From assembly GCF_042679605.1 (NCBI RefSeq), contig NZ_JBHTMU010000043.1, positions 1-32,970 of the forward strand: DNA of 32,970 nucleotides, read 5' to 3'. The DNA comes from Litorisediminicola beolgyonensis. GTDB taxonomy: Bacteria > Pseudomonadota > Alphaproteobacteria > Rhodobacterales > Rhodobacteraceae. The translations under genes and the position numbers were made by a program. Positions 1 to 7,788 of the stretch are shown here, piece by piece. The notes beneath the pieces were generated by a model. It was not told the origin of the DNA. It saw only the letters and a program-made list of their open reading frames with translations, and made no database searches. The stretch's first letter is position 1. Each line of letters opens with the position of its first letter.

Positions 1-76
1 CGGGTCACCGGGTCACCGGGTCACCGGGTCACCGGGTCACCGGGTCACCGGGTCACCGGGTCACCGGGTCACCGGG
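1..76. repeat. Tandem octanucleotide repeat (CGGGTCAC)n
   Basis: Nine complete perfect copies of CGGGTCAC and half of a tenth run from the first base of the window, so the true array may be longer. It lies just beyond the terminator of the leftward aroG gene and outside any gene I can see. Such perfect short arrays usually expand or contract by replication slippage. No function can be assigned from the sequence. Confidence 0.95.
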
Positions 77-91
77 AAAGGCAGACATGAA

Positions 92-118
92 AAAGGCCGG
101 GCGCCAAGCCCGGCCTTT
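92..118 (-). terminator. Rho-independent terminator of aroG
   Basis: A perfect 11-bp stem (AAAGGCCGGGC at 92-102 with its complement at 108-118) encloses a 5-base loop. On the minus strand the 3' arm runs into a short T tract (CTTTTTC). It starts about 20 bases beyond the aroG stop codon. Confidence 0.85.
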
Positions 119-139
119 CTAACACTACCGCAGACACGC

Positions 140-1507
140 TCAGCCGTTCGCGGCCTGCGCCTCTTCACGCATGTTGGTCAGCTCCTCGGCCACCAGGAAC
201 GCCAGCTCCAGCGATTGCGAGGCGTTTAGGCGCGGATCGCAGGCGGTGTGGTAACGGTCCGAGAGGTTCTCGTCCGACACCGCGTGCACGCCGCCGGTGC
301 ATTCGGTCACGTCCTGCCCGGTCATCTCGAAATGCACCCCGCCCGGGATCGTGCCTTCAGACTTGTGGACCGCGAAGAACTCCTTCACCTCGCGCAGCAC
401 CGCGTCGAAGGGACGGGTCTTGTAGCCCGAGGCCGACTTGATCGTGTTGCCATGCATCGGATCGCAGACCCAGGTCACCTGCGCGCCCTCGTCCCGCACG
501 GTCTTGATCAGCCGCGGCAGGTTTTCCGACACCTTGCCCGCCCCGAAGCGCGCGATCAGCGTCAGGCGCCCCGCCTCGTTCTCGGGATTGAGCTTGGCCA
601 TCAGCGCCTTGAGGTCCTCCGAGGTCATCGTCGGCCCGCATTTCAGACCGATCGGGTTCAACACGCCGCGTGCGAACTCGACATGCGCGCCGTCGGGCTG
701 ACGGGTGCGGTCGCCGATCCAGATCATGTGGCCCGAGCCCGCAAGCCACTTGCCGGAGGTCGAGTCGAGACGGCAGAGCGCCTCTTCGTATTCCAGAAGC
801 AGCGACTCGTGGCTGGTGTAGAAATCCACCGTCTGCAGGTTGTGATTGCTGGCGCTCTCGAGCCCCGCGGCCTTCATGAAGTCGAGCGTGTCCGAGATCC
901 GGTTCGCCATGTCGCGATATTTCGAGGCCTCGTCCTGGTCGGTGAAGCCAAGCGTCCAGGCATGGACCTGGTGGATATCCGCATAGCCCCCGGTCGAAAA
1001 GGCGCGCAGGAGGTTCAGCGTCGCGGCCGCCTGCGTGTAGGCCTGGAGCATCTTCTTGGGATCGGGGATCCGCGCCTCGGGCGTGAAGTCCAGCTCGTTG
1101 ATGATGTCGCCGCGGTAGCTCGGCAACTCGACGCCATCGACCGTCTCGGTCGGGGCCGAGCGCGGCTTGGCGAACTGGCCCGCCATCCGGCCGACCTTGA
1201 TCACCGGCACCTTGGCGCCGTAGGTCAAGACCATCGCCATCTGCAGCATCACCTTGAAGGTGTCGCGGATCGCGTTGGCCGAGAACTGCTCGAACGCCTC
1301 GGCGCAATCGCCGCCCTGCAAGAGGAACGCCTCGCCCCGCGATGCCGCGCCAAGCGCCTTTTTCAGCGTGCGCGCCTCGCCCGCGAACACGAGCGGCGGA
1401 TATTTCGACAGCTGCGCCTCGACGGCGTTCAGCGCGGTCTCATCCGTATAATCGGGCATCTGTACCCGAGGCTTCTCGCGCCAGGTCGTCTTCTGCCACT
1501 CGCTCAT
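140..1507 (-). CDS. aroG: Class II 3-deoxy-7-phosphoheptulonate (DAHP) synthase
   Basis: Cytosolic enzyme that condenses phosphoenolpyruvate and erythrose 4-phosphate to DAHP, the entry step of the shikimate pathway. The 455-residue length is normal for the class II (plant/mycobacterial) type. Family landmarks are all present: LLQGGDCAEAF near residue 62 with the metal-binding Cys67, KVGRMAGQFAKPRS near 104-117, GDRTRQPDGAHVEF, GLKCGPTM, and DPMHGNT followed by HFEMTGQDVTECTGG in the C-terminal third. The ATG is preceded by GGAGAAGAGA at good spacing. The gene is monocistronic here, with its own terminator. The name aroG follows usage for class II enzymes; aroF/aroA-type names are also used. 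Confidence 0.96.
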   Translation of the reverse strand: MSEWQKTTWREKPRVQMPDYTDETALNAVEAQLSKYPPLVFAGEARTLKKALGAASRGEAFLLQGGDCAEAFEQFSANAIRDTFKVMLQMAMVLTYGAKVPVIKVGRMAGQFAKPRSAPTETVDGVELPSYRGDIINELDFTPEARIPDPKKMLQAYTQAAATLNLLRAFSTGGYADIHQVHAWTLGFTDQDEASKYRDMANRISDTLDFMKAAGLESASNHNLQTVDFYTSHESLLLEYEEALCRLDSTSGKWLAGSGHMIWIGDRTRQPDGAHVEFARGVLNPIGLKCGPTMTSEDLKALMAKLNPENEAGRLTLIARFGAGKVSENLPRLIKTVRDEGAQVTWVCDPMHGNTIKSASGYKTRPFDAVLREVKEFFAVHKSEGTIPGGVHFEMTGQDVTECTGGVHAVSDENLSDRYHTACDPRLNASQSLELAFLVAEELTNMREEAQAANG

Positions 1508-1614
1508 CGTTCTCTTCTCCGCTTGGATCCCTGTCAGGCTGTGTTAGCGCGAACCGTCTATAGCGAAGGCGGTCCCGGCTGACCATAGCGAAAGCCCGGA
1601 GGTAGTGTCTCAGT

Positions 1615-1643
1615 TTGACAGCTCCGGAAAGCCCGTGTCACGC
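1615..1643 (+). promoter_or_regulatory. Possible promoter for the DUF6636-like gene
   Basis: A perfect TTGACA lies at 1615-1620, and a poor -10 (TCACGC at 1638-1643) follows 17 bases later. It stands about 55 bases upstream of the ATG at 1675. Only the -35 is convincing. Confidence 0.3.
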
Positions 1644-1674
1644 TCGAGCACGCATTGAACAGCAAGTTTTTATC

Positions 1675-2088
1675 ATGGTTTTCAGGGTATCCGCGCTCTG
1701 CGGTCTGCTCCTTTCCGCCCTGCCCGCCGCCGCGGACGTGTTCACCTTCGAGACCCCCTCCGGCAATATCGACTGCGTCGTCGGCGTGGGCGGAGACAGC
1801 TCGGACATCACCTGCACGATCTACGAGCGCAGCGGACCCCCGGCCCGCCCGCGCCCCGGCTCCTGCAGAGGGACCTGGGGACACAGTTTCGAGATGTTCA
1901 GCCGCGGCGCGGTTCGCATGATCTGCGACGGCCCGCTCCGGAACGGCAGCGCGCAGGAGATCGCGCCCTACGGGGTCACGGGCGCGCCGGGCGGCTTCGA
2001 ATGCACCTCCGAGCGCACCGGGCTGACCTGCCGCAACGAGGACGGGCACGGGTTCTTCCTGTCGCGCCGCGCGCAGCGGGTCTTCTGA
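1675..2088 (+). CDS. Small secreted DUF6636-like protein
   Basis: 137-residue protein. Residues 1-20 form a signal peptide (basic start, hydrophobic LCGLLLSALPAAA, likely cleavage after AAA). The mature part has the pattern I associate with DUF6636: a TPSGNIDCVV opening, spaced cysteines (CVV, CTIYER, CRGTWGH, CDG, CTSE, CRNEDG) and a closing GHGFFLSR. The six or so cysteines suggest disulfide bonds in the periplasm. I chose the ATG at 1675 because the signal peptide begins there; an upstream in-frame ATG at 1615 would put 20 unrelated residues in front of it. The function of the family is unknown. It lies between divergent aroG and the downstream regulator and has its own possible promoter. 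Confidence 0.8.
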   Translation: MVFRVSALCGLLLSALPAAADVFTFETPSGNIDCVVGVGGDSSDITCTIYERSGPPARPRPGSCRGTWGHSFEMFSRGAVRMICDGPLRNGSAQEIAPYGVTGAPGGFECTSERTGLTCRNEDGHGFFLSRRAQRVF

Positions 2089-2171
2089 ACCGCGAGCGCC
2101 TTGACCGCCGCGAAAAACTCTGGCTTTTGCAACGGTCACTGGGCGCAGGCTGACGCGCGCCGGAGACTGGA

Positions 2172-3191
2172 GTGACGGGGATGGAAATCGAGCGCCAGAA
2201 GGTCGAGGTGGTCTCTCCCGGCAAGCCGCGTCGCTTCGTCTTCGTGCTCCTGCCCGATTTCACCCTCCTGAGCTTCGCCGCCGGTTTGGAGGCCCTGCGC
2301 CTCGCCAACCGCATGGCCGGGCGCGAGCTTTATACCTGGGTGCTGGCGGGCGAAGGCGGCGGCATCATGCGCTGCTCGGCCGGGACCGAGTTCCATCTCG
2401 ACAGCGATCTTCCCGAGCTCGGCCGCGACGACACCGTCGTCGTCTGCGGCGGCCTCAACGTGCAGGCGGCGACCACCAAGCGGCTGATGAACTGGCTCCG
2501 GCGCGAGGCGCGCCAGGGTGTGCGGCTGGGCGGCATCTGCACCGCCTCCTACGCGCTCGCGCGGGCCGGATTGCTCGATGGCAAGCGCGCCACGATCCAC
2601 TGGGAAAACCACGACAGCTTCGCCGAGGAGTTCGAGGAGGTCTCGCTCACCCGCTCGGTCTTCGTGATCGACGGCAACCGGTTCTCCTCGGCGGGCGGCA
2701 CCTCGTCGATCGACCTGATGCTGACGCTCGTCGCCAGCGACCACGGCGAGGAACTCGCGAACGCGGTGGCCGACCAGCTGATCTATTCGTCGATCCGCAC
2801 CGATCAGGACACCCAGCGCCTGTCGGTGCCGACCCGGATCGGCGTCCGCCACCCCAAGCTCGCCGAGGTCATCCACAAGATGGAGGACCATATCGAGGAG
2901 CCGATCAGCCCCGCCGCGCTGGCGCAGGAGGTCGGCATGTCGACCCGGCAGCTCGAACGGCTCTTCCGGCGCTATCTCGACCGCTCGCCCAAGCGCTACT
3001 ACATGGAGCTCCGGCTCGAGCGCGCGCGCAACCTCCTGATGCAGACCGACATGAGCGTGATCAACGTGGCGCTGGCCTGCGGCTTCACCTCGCCCTCGCA
3101 TTTCTCCAAATGCTACCGCGCGCATTATGCGACCACCCCCTACCGCGAACGCGGCAGCCACGGCGTCCCCGAGGACCGCGCCGCCCGTTGA
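2172..3191 (+). CDS. GlxA-family AraC-type transcriptional regulator
   Basis: Cytosolic DNA-binding regulator of 339 residues. The N-terminal half is a DJ-1/PfpI-like (class I glutamine amidotransferase-fold) sensing domain, with the nucleophile-elbow motif GGICTASYALA near residue 117 and the typical AGLLDGKRATIHWE after it. The C-terminal part (about 235-330) is a double AraC HTH: VGMSTRQLERLFRRYL, then the second-helix signature INVALACGFTSPSHFSKCYR. Relatives regulate catabolism of choline, carnitine, arginine or other small nitrogen compounds. The neighbouring ABC importer is an obvious candidate target, but that is inference. The start is uncertain by three codons: GTG 2172 and ATG 2181 both have a GGAG upstream. 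Confidence 0.9.
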   Translation: MTGMEIERQKVEVVSPGKPRRFVFVLLPDFTLLSFAAGLEALRLANRMAGRELYTWVLAGEGGGIMRCSAGTEFHLDSDLPELGRDDTVVVCGGLNVQAATTKRLMNWLRREARQGVRLGGICTASYALARAGLLDGKRATIHWENHDSFAEEFEEVSLTRSVFVIDGNRFSSAGGTSSIDLMLTLVASDHGEELANAVADQLIYSSIRTDQDTQRLSVPTRIGVRHPKLAEVIHKMEDHIEEPISPAALAQEVGMSTRQLERLFRRYLDRSPKRYYMELRLERARNLLMQTDMSVINVALACGFTSPSHFSKCYRAHYATTPYRERGSHGVPEDRAAR

Positions 3192-3293
3192 CCGAGCGCT
3201 GGCCGAGTCGCGCCTGCCCCGGGGTGAGGTCTTTTCTTTTCCACCGTGGACGCTAGGGTCGGCGCCGGACAACGTTCCAATTGGGAGACCTTC

Positions 3294-4490
3294 ATGAACA
3301 AGCTGCTGATCACCAGCGCAACCGTGGCTCTGACCGCTGGGGCGGCCTTTGCCGCAGAGCATGCACAAACCACCAATATCGGCATCATCCTGGGCTTCAC
3401 CGGCCCGATCGAATCCCTCACGCCCGCGATGGGCGACAGCGCCGAGCTGGCGCTGACCGAGGTGAACGAGAGCGGCGCCTTCCTCGACGGCGTGATGCTG
3501 GCTCCGGTCCGCGCGGATTCGACCTGCGTCGACGCCTCGGCCGCGACCGCCGCCGCCGAGCGTCTGGTGACCACCGACGGTGTCGTCGCGATCATGGGCG
3601 CGGACTGCTCGGGCGTGACCGGCGCGATCCTGTCGAACGTCGCGGTCGCCAACGGCGTCCCGATGATCTCGCCCTCCGCCACCTCGCCTGGTCTCTCGAC
3701 CGCCGAGGATAACGGCCTCTTCTTCCGCACCTCGCCGTCCGACGCCCGTCAGGGCGAGGTTCTCGCCGGCATCCTCGGCGAGCGCGGCGTCTCCGAGGTC
3801 GCGGTGACCTACACCAACAACGACTACGGCAAGGGCCTGGCCGACAGCTTCGCCGCGGCCTTCGAGGCAGCGGGCGGCACCATCACGCTCTCGGCTCCGC
3901 ACGAGGACGGCAAGGCCGACTACTCGGCGGAAGTGGGCGCGCTCGCCTCCGCGGGCGGCGACGTGCTGGCGGTCTTCGGCTATACCGACCAGGGCGGCAA
4001 GGGCATCATCCAGTCCGCCTCGGACACCGGCGCGTTCGACACCTTCATGCTGGGCGACGGCATGTATGGCGACCAGATCGTCGCGGATCTGGGCGACGTG
4101 CTCGAAGGCTCCTTCGGCACCGTGCCCTGGGCCGAGGGCGATGGCACCGAGGCCTTCAACACCATGGCGACCGAGGCCGGCATCAATGCCGAGAGCGCCT
4201 ATACCCGGGAAAGCTACGACGCCGCGGCGCTGATCGCGCTCGCGATGGCCAAGGGCGGCGAGGCGACCTCGGCCGCGGTGGCCGCGAACGTCATGGACGT
4301 CGCCAACGCACCGGGCGAGCAGATCCTTCCGGGCGAGCTTGGCAAGGCGCTCGGCATCCTCGCCGAGGGCGGTGACATCGACTATGTCGGCGCCACCAAT
4401 GTCGAGCTGATCGGACCGGGCGAAGCCGCGGGCACCTACCGCTATTTCGAGATCAAAGGCGGCGCTTACGAGACCGTCGAGATCAAGTAA
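3294..4490 (+). CDS. Branched-chain amino acid-type ABC transporter, periplasmic substrate-binding protein (LivJ-like)
   Basis: 398-residue exported binding protein, the solute receptor of the ABC importer encoded downstream. Residues 1-21 are a signal peptide (MNKLLITSATVALTAGAAFA, cleavage after AFA). The mature protein has the type I periplasmic-binding fold of the Leu/Ile/Val family: NIGIILGFTGPIE at the start of lobe 1, a VVAIMGADCSGVTGA segment, and PMISPSATSPGLS near residue 125, the usual ligand-contact loop. ATG 3294 has GGGAG six bases upstream. A strong hairpin follows the stop codon, as is common where the receptor is made in excess over the membrane components. The substrate cannot be read from sequence; amino acids, amides or other small polar compounds are all possible. 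Confidence 0.92.
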   Translation: MNKLLITSATVALTAGAAFAAEHAQTTNIGIILGFTGPIESLTPAMGDSAELALTEVNESGAFLDGVMLAPVRADSTCVDASAATAAAERLVTTDGVVAIMGADCSGVTGAILSNVAVANGVPMISPSATSPGLSTAEDNGLFFRTSPSDARQGEVLAGILGERGVSEVAVTYTNNDYGKGLADSFAAAFEAAGGTITLSAPHEDGKADYSAEVGALASAGGDVLAVFGYTDQGGKGIIQSASDTGAFDTFMLGDGMYGDQIVADLGDVLEGSFGTVPWAEGDGTEAFNTMATEAGINAESAYTRESYDAAALIALAMAKGGEATSAAVAANVMDVANAPGEQILPGELGKALGILAEGGDIDYVGATNVELIGPGEAAGTYRYFEIKGGAYETVEIK

Positions 4491-4508
4491 GCTCGCTCCA
4501 TGCACACG

Positions 4509-4545
4509 GGACCGGCCCGGGCCATAACGCGCCCCGGGCCGGTCC
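4509..4545 (+). terminator. Hairpin between binding-protein gene and ATPase genes (partial terminator or mRNA stabiliser)
   Basis: A perfect 13-bp GC-rich stem (4509-4521 with 4533-4545) has an 11-base loop and begins 18 bases after the stop codon. It is followed by only TCACTT, not a true T run, so read-through into the ATPase gene 60 bases on is likely. Confidence 0.7.
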
Positions 4546-4608
4546 TCACTTAGACGGACGCGGCAGGCATCGTATCTTCCGCGCCACCTCGAAGGGGAAA
4601 CGCACAAA

Positions 4609-5391
4609 GTGATCCGGGTCGAGAACCTGCACCGCCATTTCGGCGGCTTTCGTGCTGTTGACGGCGCCACGCTGGAGATCGCCAAGGGCTCGATCACCGG
4701 GCTCGTGGGGCCGAACGGCGCCGGCAAGACGACGCTTTTCAACGTGATCGCGGGCGCGCTGCCGCCGACCTCGGGACGCGTCGTGATGGATGGCGAGGAC
4801 ATCACCGGGCTGCCGCCGCACGCGCTTTTCCACAAGGGGCTCCTCCGGACCTTCCAGATCGCGCATGAGTTCTCGTCGATGTCCTGCCGGGAGAACCTGA
4901 TGATGGTGCCGGGCGGGCAGACCGGCGAGTCGATCTGGTCCTCCTGGGTGCACCGCGGGCGCATCGCCGAGGAGGAGGCTACGCTCCTGAAGCGCGCCGA
5001 CGAGGTGCTCGACTTCCTCACCATCTCGCATCTGAAGGACGAGAAGGCGGGCAATCTCTCGGGCGGGCAGAAGAAGCTCCTGGAGCTCGGCCGCACGATG
5101 ATGGTCGATGCCAAGATCGTCTTTCTCGACGAGGTCGGCGCGGGCGTGAACCGCACGCTCCTAAACACCATCGGCGACGCGATCAAGAGGCTGAACCGCG
5201 AGCGCGGCTACACCTTCTGCATGATCGAGCATGACATGGATTTCATCGGCCGCCTCTGCGACCCGGTCATCGTGATGGCCGAGGGCAAAGTGCTGGCCGA
5301 GGGCACGATCGACGAGATCAAGGCGAACGAGGCGGTGATCGAGGCCTATCTCGGCACCGGGCTCAAGAACAAAGACCAGGTGGGCGCATGA
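4609..5391 (+). CDS. livG: ABC transporter ATP-binding protein, LivG type
   Basis: 260-residue cytoplasmic ATPase that powers the importer. Walker A GPNGAGKTT lies at about residues 34-42, the Q-loop region is RTFQIAHEF, the signature LSGGQKK is near 148, Walker B is IVFLDEVGAGVN, and the H-loop is MIEHDMDFI. The C-terminal EAYLG extension is typical of LivG/BraF subunits. The start is GTG 4609 with GAAGGGGAA upstream; translation from there gives the usual N-terminus immediately before the first strand. The next gene starts within its stop codon (ATGA), so the two ATPases are translationally coupled. The gene symbol denotes family, not proven leucine transport. Confidence 0.92.
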   Translation: MIRVENLHRHFGGFRAVDGATLEIAKGSITGLVGPNGAGKTTLFNVIAGALPPTSGRVVMDGEDITGLPPHALFHKGLLRTFQIAHEFSSMSCRENLMMVPGGQTGESIWSSWVHRGRIAEEEATLLKRADEVLDFLTISHLKDEKAGNLSGGQKKLLELGRTMMVDAKIVFLDEVGAGVNRTLLNTIGDAIKRLNRERGYTFCMIEHDMDFIGRLCDPVIVMAEGKVLAEGTIDEIKANEAVIEAYLGTGLKNKDQVGA

Positions 5392-6212
5392 GCGGCGATC
5401 CCTATTCCGCGCGCGGCAATCGCGACCGCTCGATCACCCGCGACGGCGCGCGTGGCACGCCGCTTCCCGAGGCGGACGGCCGGACCGAGGCCGTCGCGCC
5501 CGGCCAGCCCTACCTGATCGGCGAGGCGATGACCGGCGGCTACGGCAAGGGTGCGGACATCCTGCATGGCTGCACGATCTCGGTCGATCCCGGCGAGATC
5601 GCGGTGATCGTGGGCCCGAACGGTGCGGGCAAATCGACCGCGATGAAGGCGATCTTCGGCATGCTGAGCCTGCGCGAGGGCCGCGTGCTGCTCGACGGGC
5701 AGGACATCACCGGGCTCAGCCCGCAGGAGCGCGTGGTCCAGGGCATGGGCTTCGTGCCCCAGACCCACAACATCTTCACCTCGATGACGGTCGAGGAGAA
5801 TCTCGAGATGGGCGCCTTCATCCGGCGCGACGACATCTCGGTGACGATGGCGCAGATCTACGAGCTTTTCCCCATCCTGAAGGACAAGCGCCGCCAGGCG
5901 GCGGGCGAGCTTTCGGGCGGGCAGCGCCAGCAGGTCGCGGTGGGCCGGGCGCTGATGACCAAGCCCAAGGTCCTGATGCTCGACGAGCCCACCGCCGGGG
6001 TCAGCCCGATCGTGATGGACGAGCTTTTCGACAGGATCATCGAGGTCGCCCGCACTGGCATCACGATCCTGATGGTCGAACAGAACGCCCGCCAGGCGCT
6101 GGAGATCGCCGACAAGGGCTACGTGCTGGTCCAGGGCGGCAACGCCCATACCGGCACCGGGCGCGAGCTTCTGGCCGATCCGCAAGTGCGGCGCAGTTTC
6201 CTCGGCGGATGA
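5388..6212 (+). CDS. livF: ABC transporter ATP-binding protein, LivF type
   Basis: 274-residue second ATPase of the importer. Walker A GPNGAGKST is at about residues 81-89, followed by GFVPQTHNIFTSMTVEENLEMG (Q-loop and LivF-type segment), ELSGGQRQQVAVGRAL signature, Walker B VLMLDEPTAGVSP and H-loop MVEQNARQ. It overlaps the previous gene by four bases. Compared with ordinary LivF (about 235 residues) it has about 40 extra, charged, probably disordered residues at the N-terminus. A shorter start is not obvious, because the coupled ATGA start is the natural one. Confidence 0.92.
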   Translation: MSGDPYSARGNRDRSITRDGARGTPLPEADGRTEAVAPGQPYLIGEAMTGGYGKGADILHGCTISVDPGEIAVIVGPNGAGKSTAMKAIFGMLSLREGRVLLDGQDITGLSPQERVVQGMGFVPQTHNIFTSMTVEENLEMGAFIRRDDISVTMAQIYELFPILKDKRRQAAGELSGGQRQQVAVGRALMTKPKVLMLDEPTAGVSPIVMDELFDRIIEVARTGITILMVEQNARQALEIADKGYVLVQGGNAHTGTGRELLADPQVRRSFLGG

Positions 6213-6230
6213 GCGGGCGGAGGGGGTGTG

Positions 6231-6728
6231 ATGCGTATTTGGAAAAAGAAGAAGCCTCAAGACCAGCGCGTCTGGCTGGCGCTTGCGGTCCTGGCGATGG
6301 CCGCGCCGGTGGATGCGGCGGAACATGCGTCGGATTCCGGCACCTCCGAGGAGGCGCAGGTCGAGGACGATCCCGGCATGAGGCTCGAGGATGCGCCGGT
6401 GCAGCGCCGGATCGCGCTTCTCTGCCGCTTCGGCACCGAGTGCTACGAGGCCGAGACCTGCCAGTCGACCGATTTTGAGCTGACCGTCGAGGGCCGCGCC
6501 GGTGGCAGCGACGAGACTGCGCTGATGGCGGGCGCGACGCTCGGCTCGGTCGCGGGCGATGTCGAGGCGCTCGGGGCCTTTGCCGAGGGCGTGCTGTCGC
6601 TCACCGGCGGCGATCTCGACGGGAGGCACCTTCTGACCGTGACCGGCGACGCGGCGCGCTACAGCGTGCATTATTCCGACGGGCCGATGGTGATCAGCTA
6701 TCTCGGCGCCTGCGAGGGGGCCGAATGA
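6231..6728 (+). CDS. Unknown exported protein inside the ABC transporter operon
   Basis: 165 residues, not recognised. A lysine-rich start (RIWKKKKPQDQR) precedes a hydrophobic stretch (VWLALAVLAMAAPV) and an Ala-rich cleavage-like site (DAAEHA), so it is probably exported to the periplasm, or anchored if uncleaved. The mature region is acidic and has four cysteines (LLCRF, ECYEAETC, GACEG). The start at ATG 6231 has GGAGGGGG just upstream; GTG 6228 is an unlikely alternative. It sits 18 bases after livF and 49 before livH, in the same direction, so it is co-transcribed with the importer. An accessory periplasmic role is inference from position only. Confidence 0.75.
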   Translation: MRIWKKKKPQDQRVWLALAVLAMAAPVDAAEHASDSGTSEEAQVEDDPGMRLEDAPVQRRIALLCRFGTECYEAETCQSTDFELTVEGRAGGSDETALMAGATLGSVAGDVEALGAFAEGVLSLTGGDLDGRHLLTVTGDAARYSVHYSDGPMVISYLGACEGAE

Positions 6729-6777
6729 CCGCGTTCCCCTGCCCCTCGGCTCTGTGTTCCAAGACCCTGGAGAGACG

Positions 6778-7788
6778 ATGGATCTTCTGAACGGCCTCGT
6801 GGCGCTCGCCAATTTCGTGCTGATCCCGGCCACCGCCTATGGCGCGCAGCTGGCGCTCGGCGCGCTCGGCGTGACGCTGATCTACGGCATCCTGCGCTTT
6901 TCCAACTTCGCCCATGGCGACACAATGGCCTTCGGCACGATGGTGACGATCCTGATGACCTGGGGCATCCAGGGCATGGGCATCTCGCTCGGGCCGCTGC
7001 CCACGGCGCTCCTGGCGATCCCCTTCGGCATCCTCGGTTGCGCCGCGCTGGTGCTGGCGACCGACCGCGCGGTCTATCGCTTCTACCGCGCCCAAAGGGT
7101 CGCGCCGGTGATCCTGGTGATCGTCTCGATGGGGGTGATGTTCGTCTATAACGGGCTCACGCGCTTCATCATCGGACCCGACGAGCAGCGCTTCGACGAC
7201 GGCGCGCGCTTCCTGATCAATGCGCGCCAGTTCAAGGAGATGACCGGGCTCGACGAGGGGCTCGCCATCCGCTCGACCCAGGTTCTGACGCTGGTCACGG
7301 CGGTGGTGGTGGTCGCGGCGCTCTTCTGGTTCCTGAACCGCACCCGCACCGGCAAGTCGATGCGCGCCTATTCCGACAACGAGGACCTGGCGCTCCTGTC
7401 CGGCATCGACCCCGAGCGCGTGGTGCGCGTCACCTGGCTGATCGTCGCGGGCCTCGCGACCATCGCGGGCGTGCTCTACGGGCTCGACAAGAGCTTCAAG
7501 CCCTTCACCTATTTCCAGCTACTCCTGCCGATCTTCGCCGCCGCCATCGTCGGCGGTCTCGGCTCGCCCCTGGGTGCCATCGCCGGCGGCTTCGTGATCG
7601 CCTTCTCCGAGGTGGGGATCACCTATGCCTGGAAGAAAGTTCTCGAATACATGCTGCCCGAGGCGCTGGAGCCCGACGGGCTCGTGCAGCTTCTCTCGAC
7701 CGAGTACAAGTTCGCAGTGAGCTTCGTGATCCTGGTGATCGTGCTGCTATTCCGTCCGACCGGTCTCTTCAAGGGGAAATCGGTATGA
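6778..7788 (+). CDS. livH: ABC transporter permease, LivH type
   Basis: 336-residue integral membrane subunit. Multiple hydrophobic helices surround the family signature LIYGILRFSNFAHGDTMAFG near residues 37-56. The cytoplasmic coupling loop lies around RTRTGKSMRAYSDNEDLALL, and the late helix AAAIVGGLGSPLGAIAGG is typical of LivH/BraD. ATG 6778 is preceded by GGAGAG. The C-terminus overlaps the next permease gene by four bases (ATGA). Together with LivM it should form the transmembrane channel. Confidence 0.92.
   Translation: MDLLNGLVALANFVLIPATAYGAQLALGALGVTLIYGILRFSNFAHGDTMAFGTMVTILMTWGIQGMGISLGPLPTALLAIPFGILGCAALVLATDRAVYRFYRAQRVAPVILVIVSMGVMFVYNGLTRFIIGPDEQRFDDGARFLINARQFKEMTGLDEGLAIRSTQVLTLVTAVVVVAALFWFLNRTRTGKSMRAYSDNEDLALLSGIDPERVVRVTWLIVAGLATIAGVLYGLDKSFKPFTYFQLLLPIFAAAIVGGLGSPLGAIAGGFVIAFSEVGITYAWKKVLEYMLPEALEPDGLVQLLSTEYKFAVSFVILVIVLLFRPTGLFKGKSV

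Noticed and set aside
248..1582. Plus-strand open frame opposite aroG
   Set aside because: Antisense to class II DAHP synthase; His/Arg-rich translation typical of a shadow frame.
2136..5186. Very long minus-strand open frame opposite the GlxA, binding-protein and LivG genes
   Set aside because: Antisense to three clear genes on the plus strand; its translation is low-complexity Arg/Ala/Gly/His-rich and has no domain. GC-rich codon bias creates such frames.
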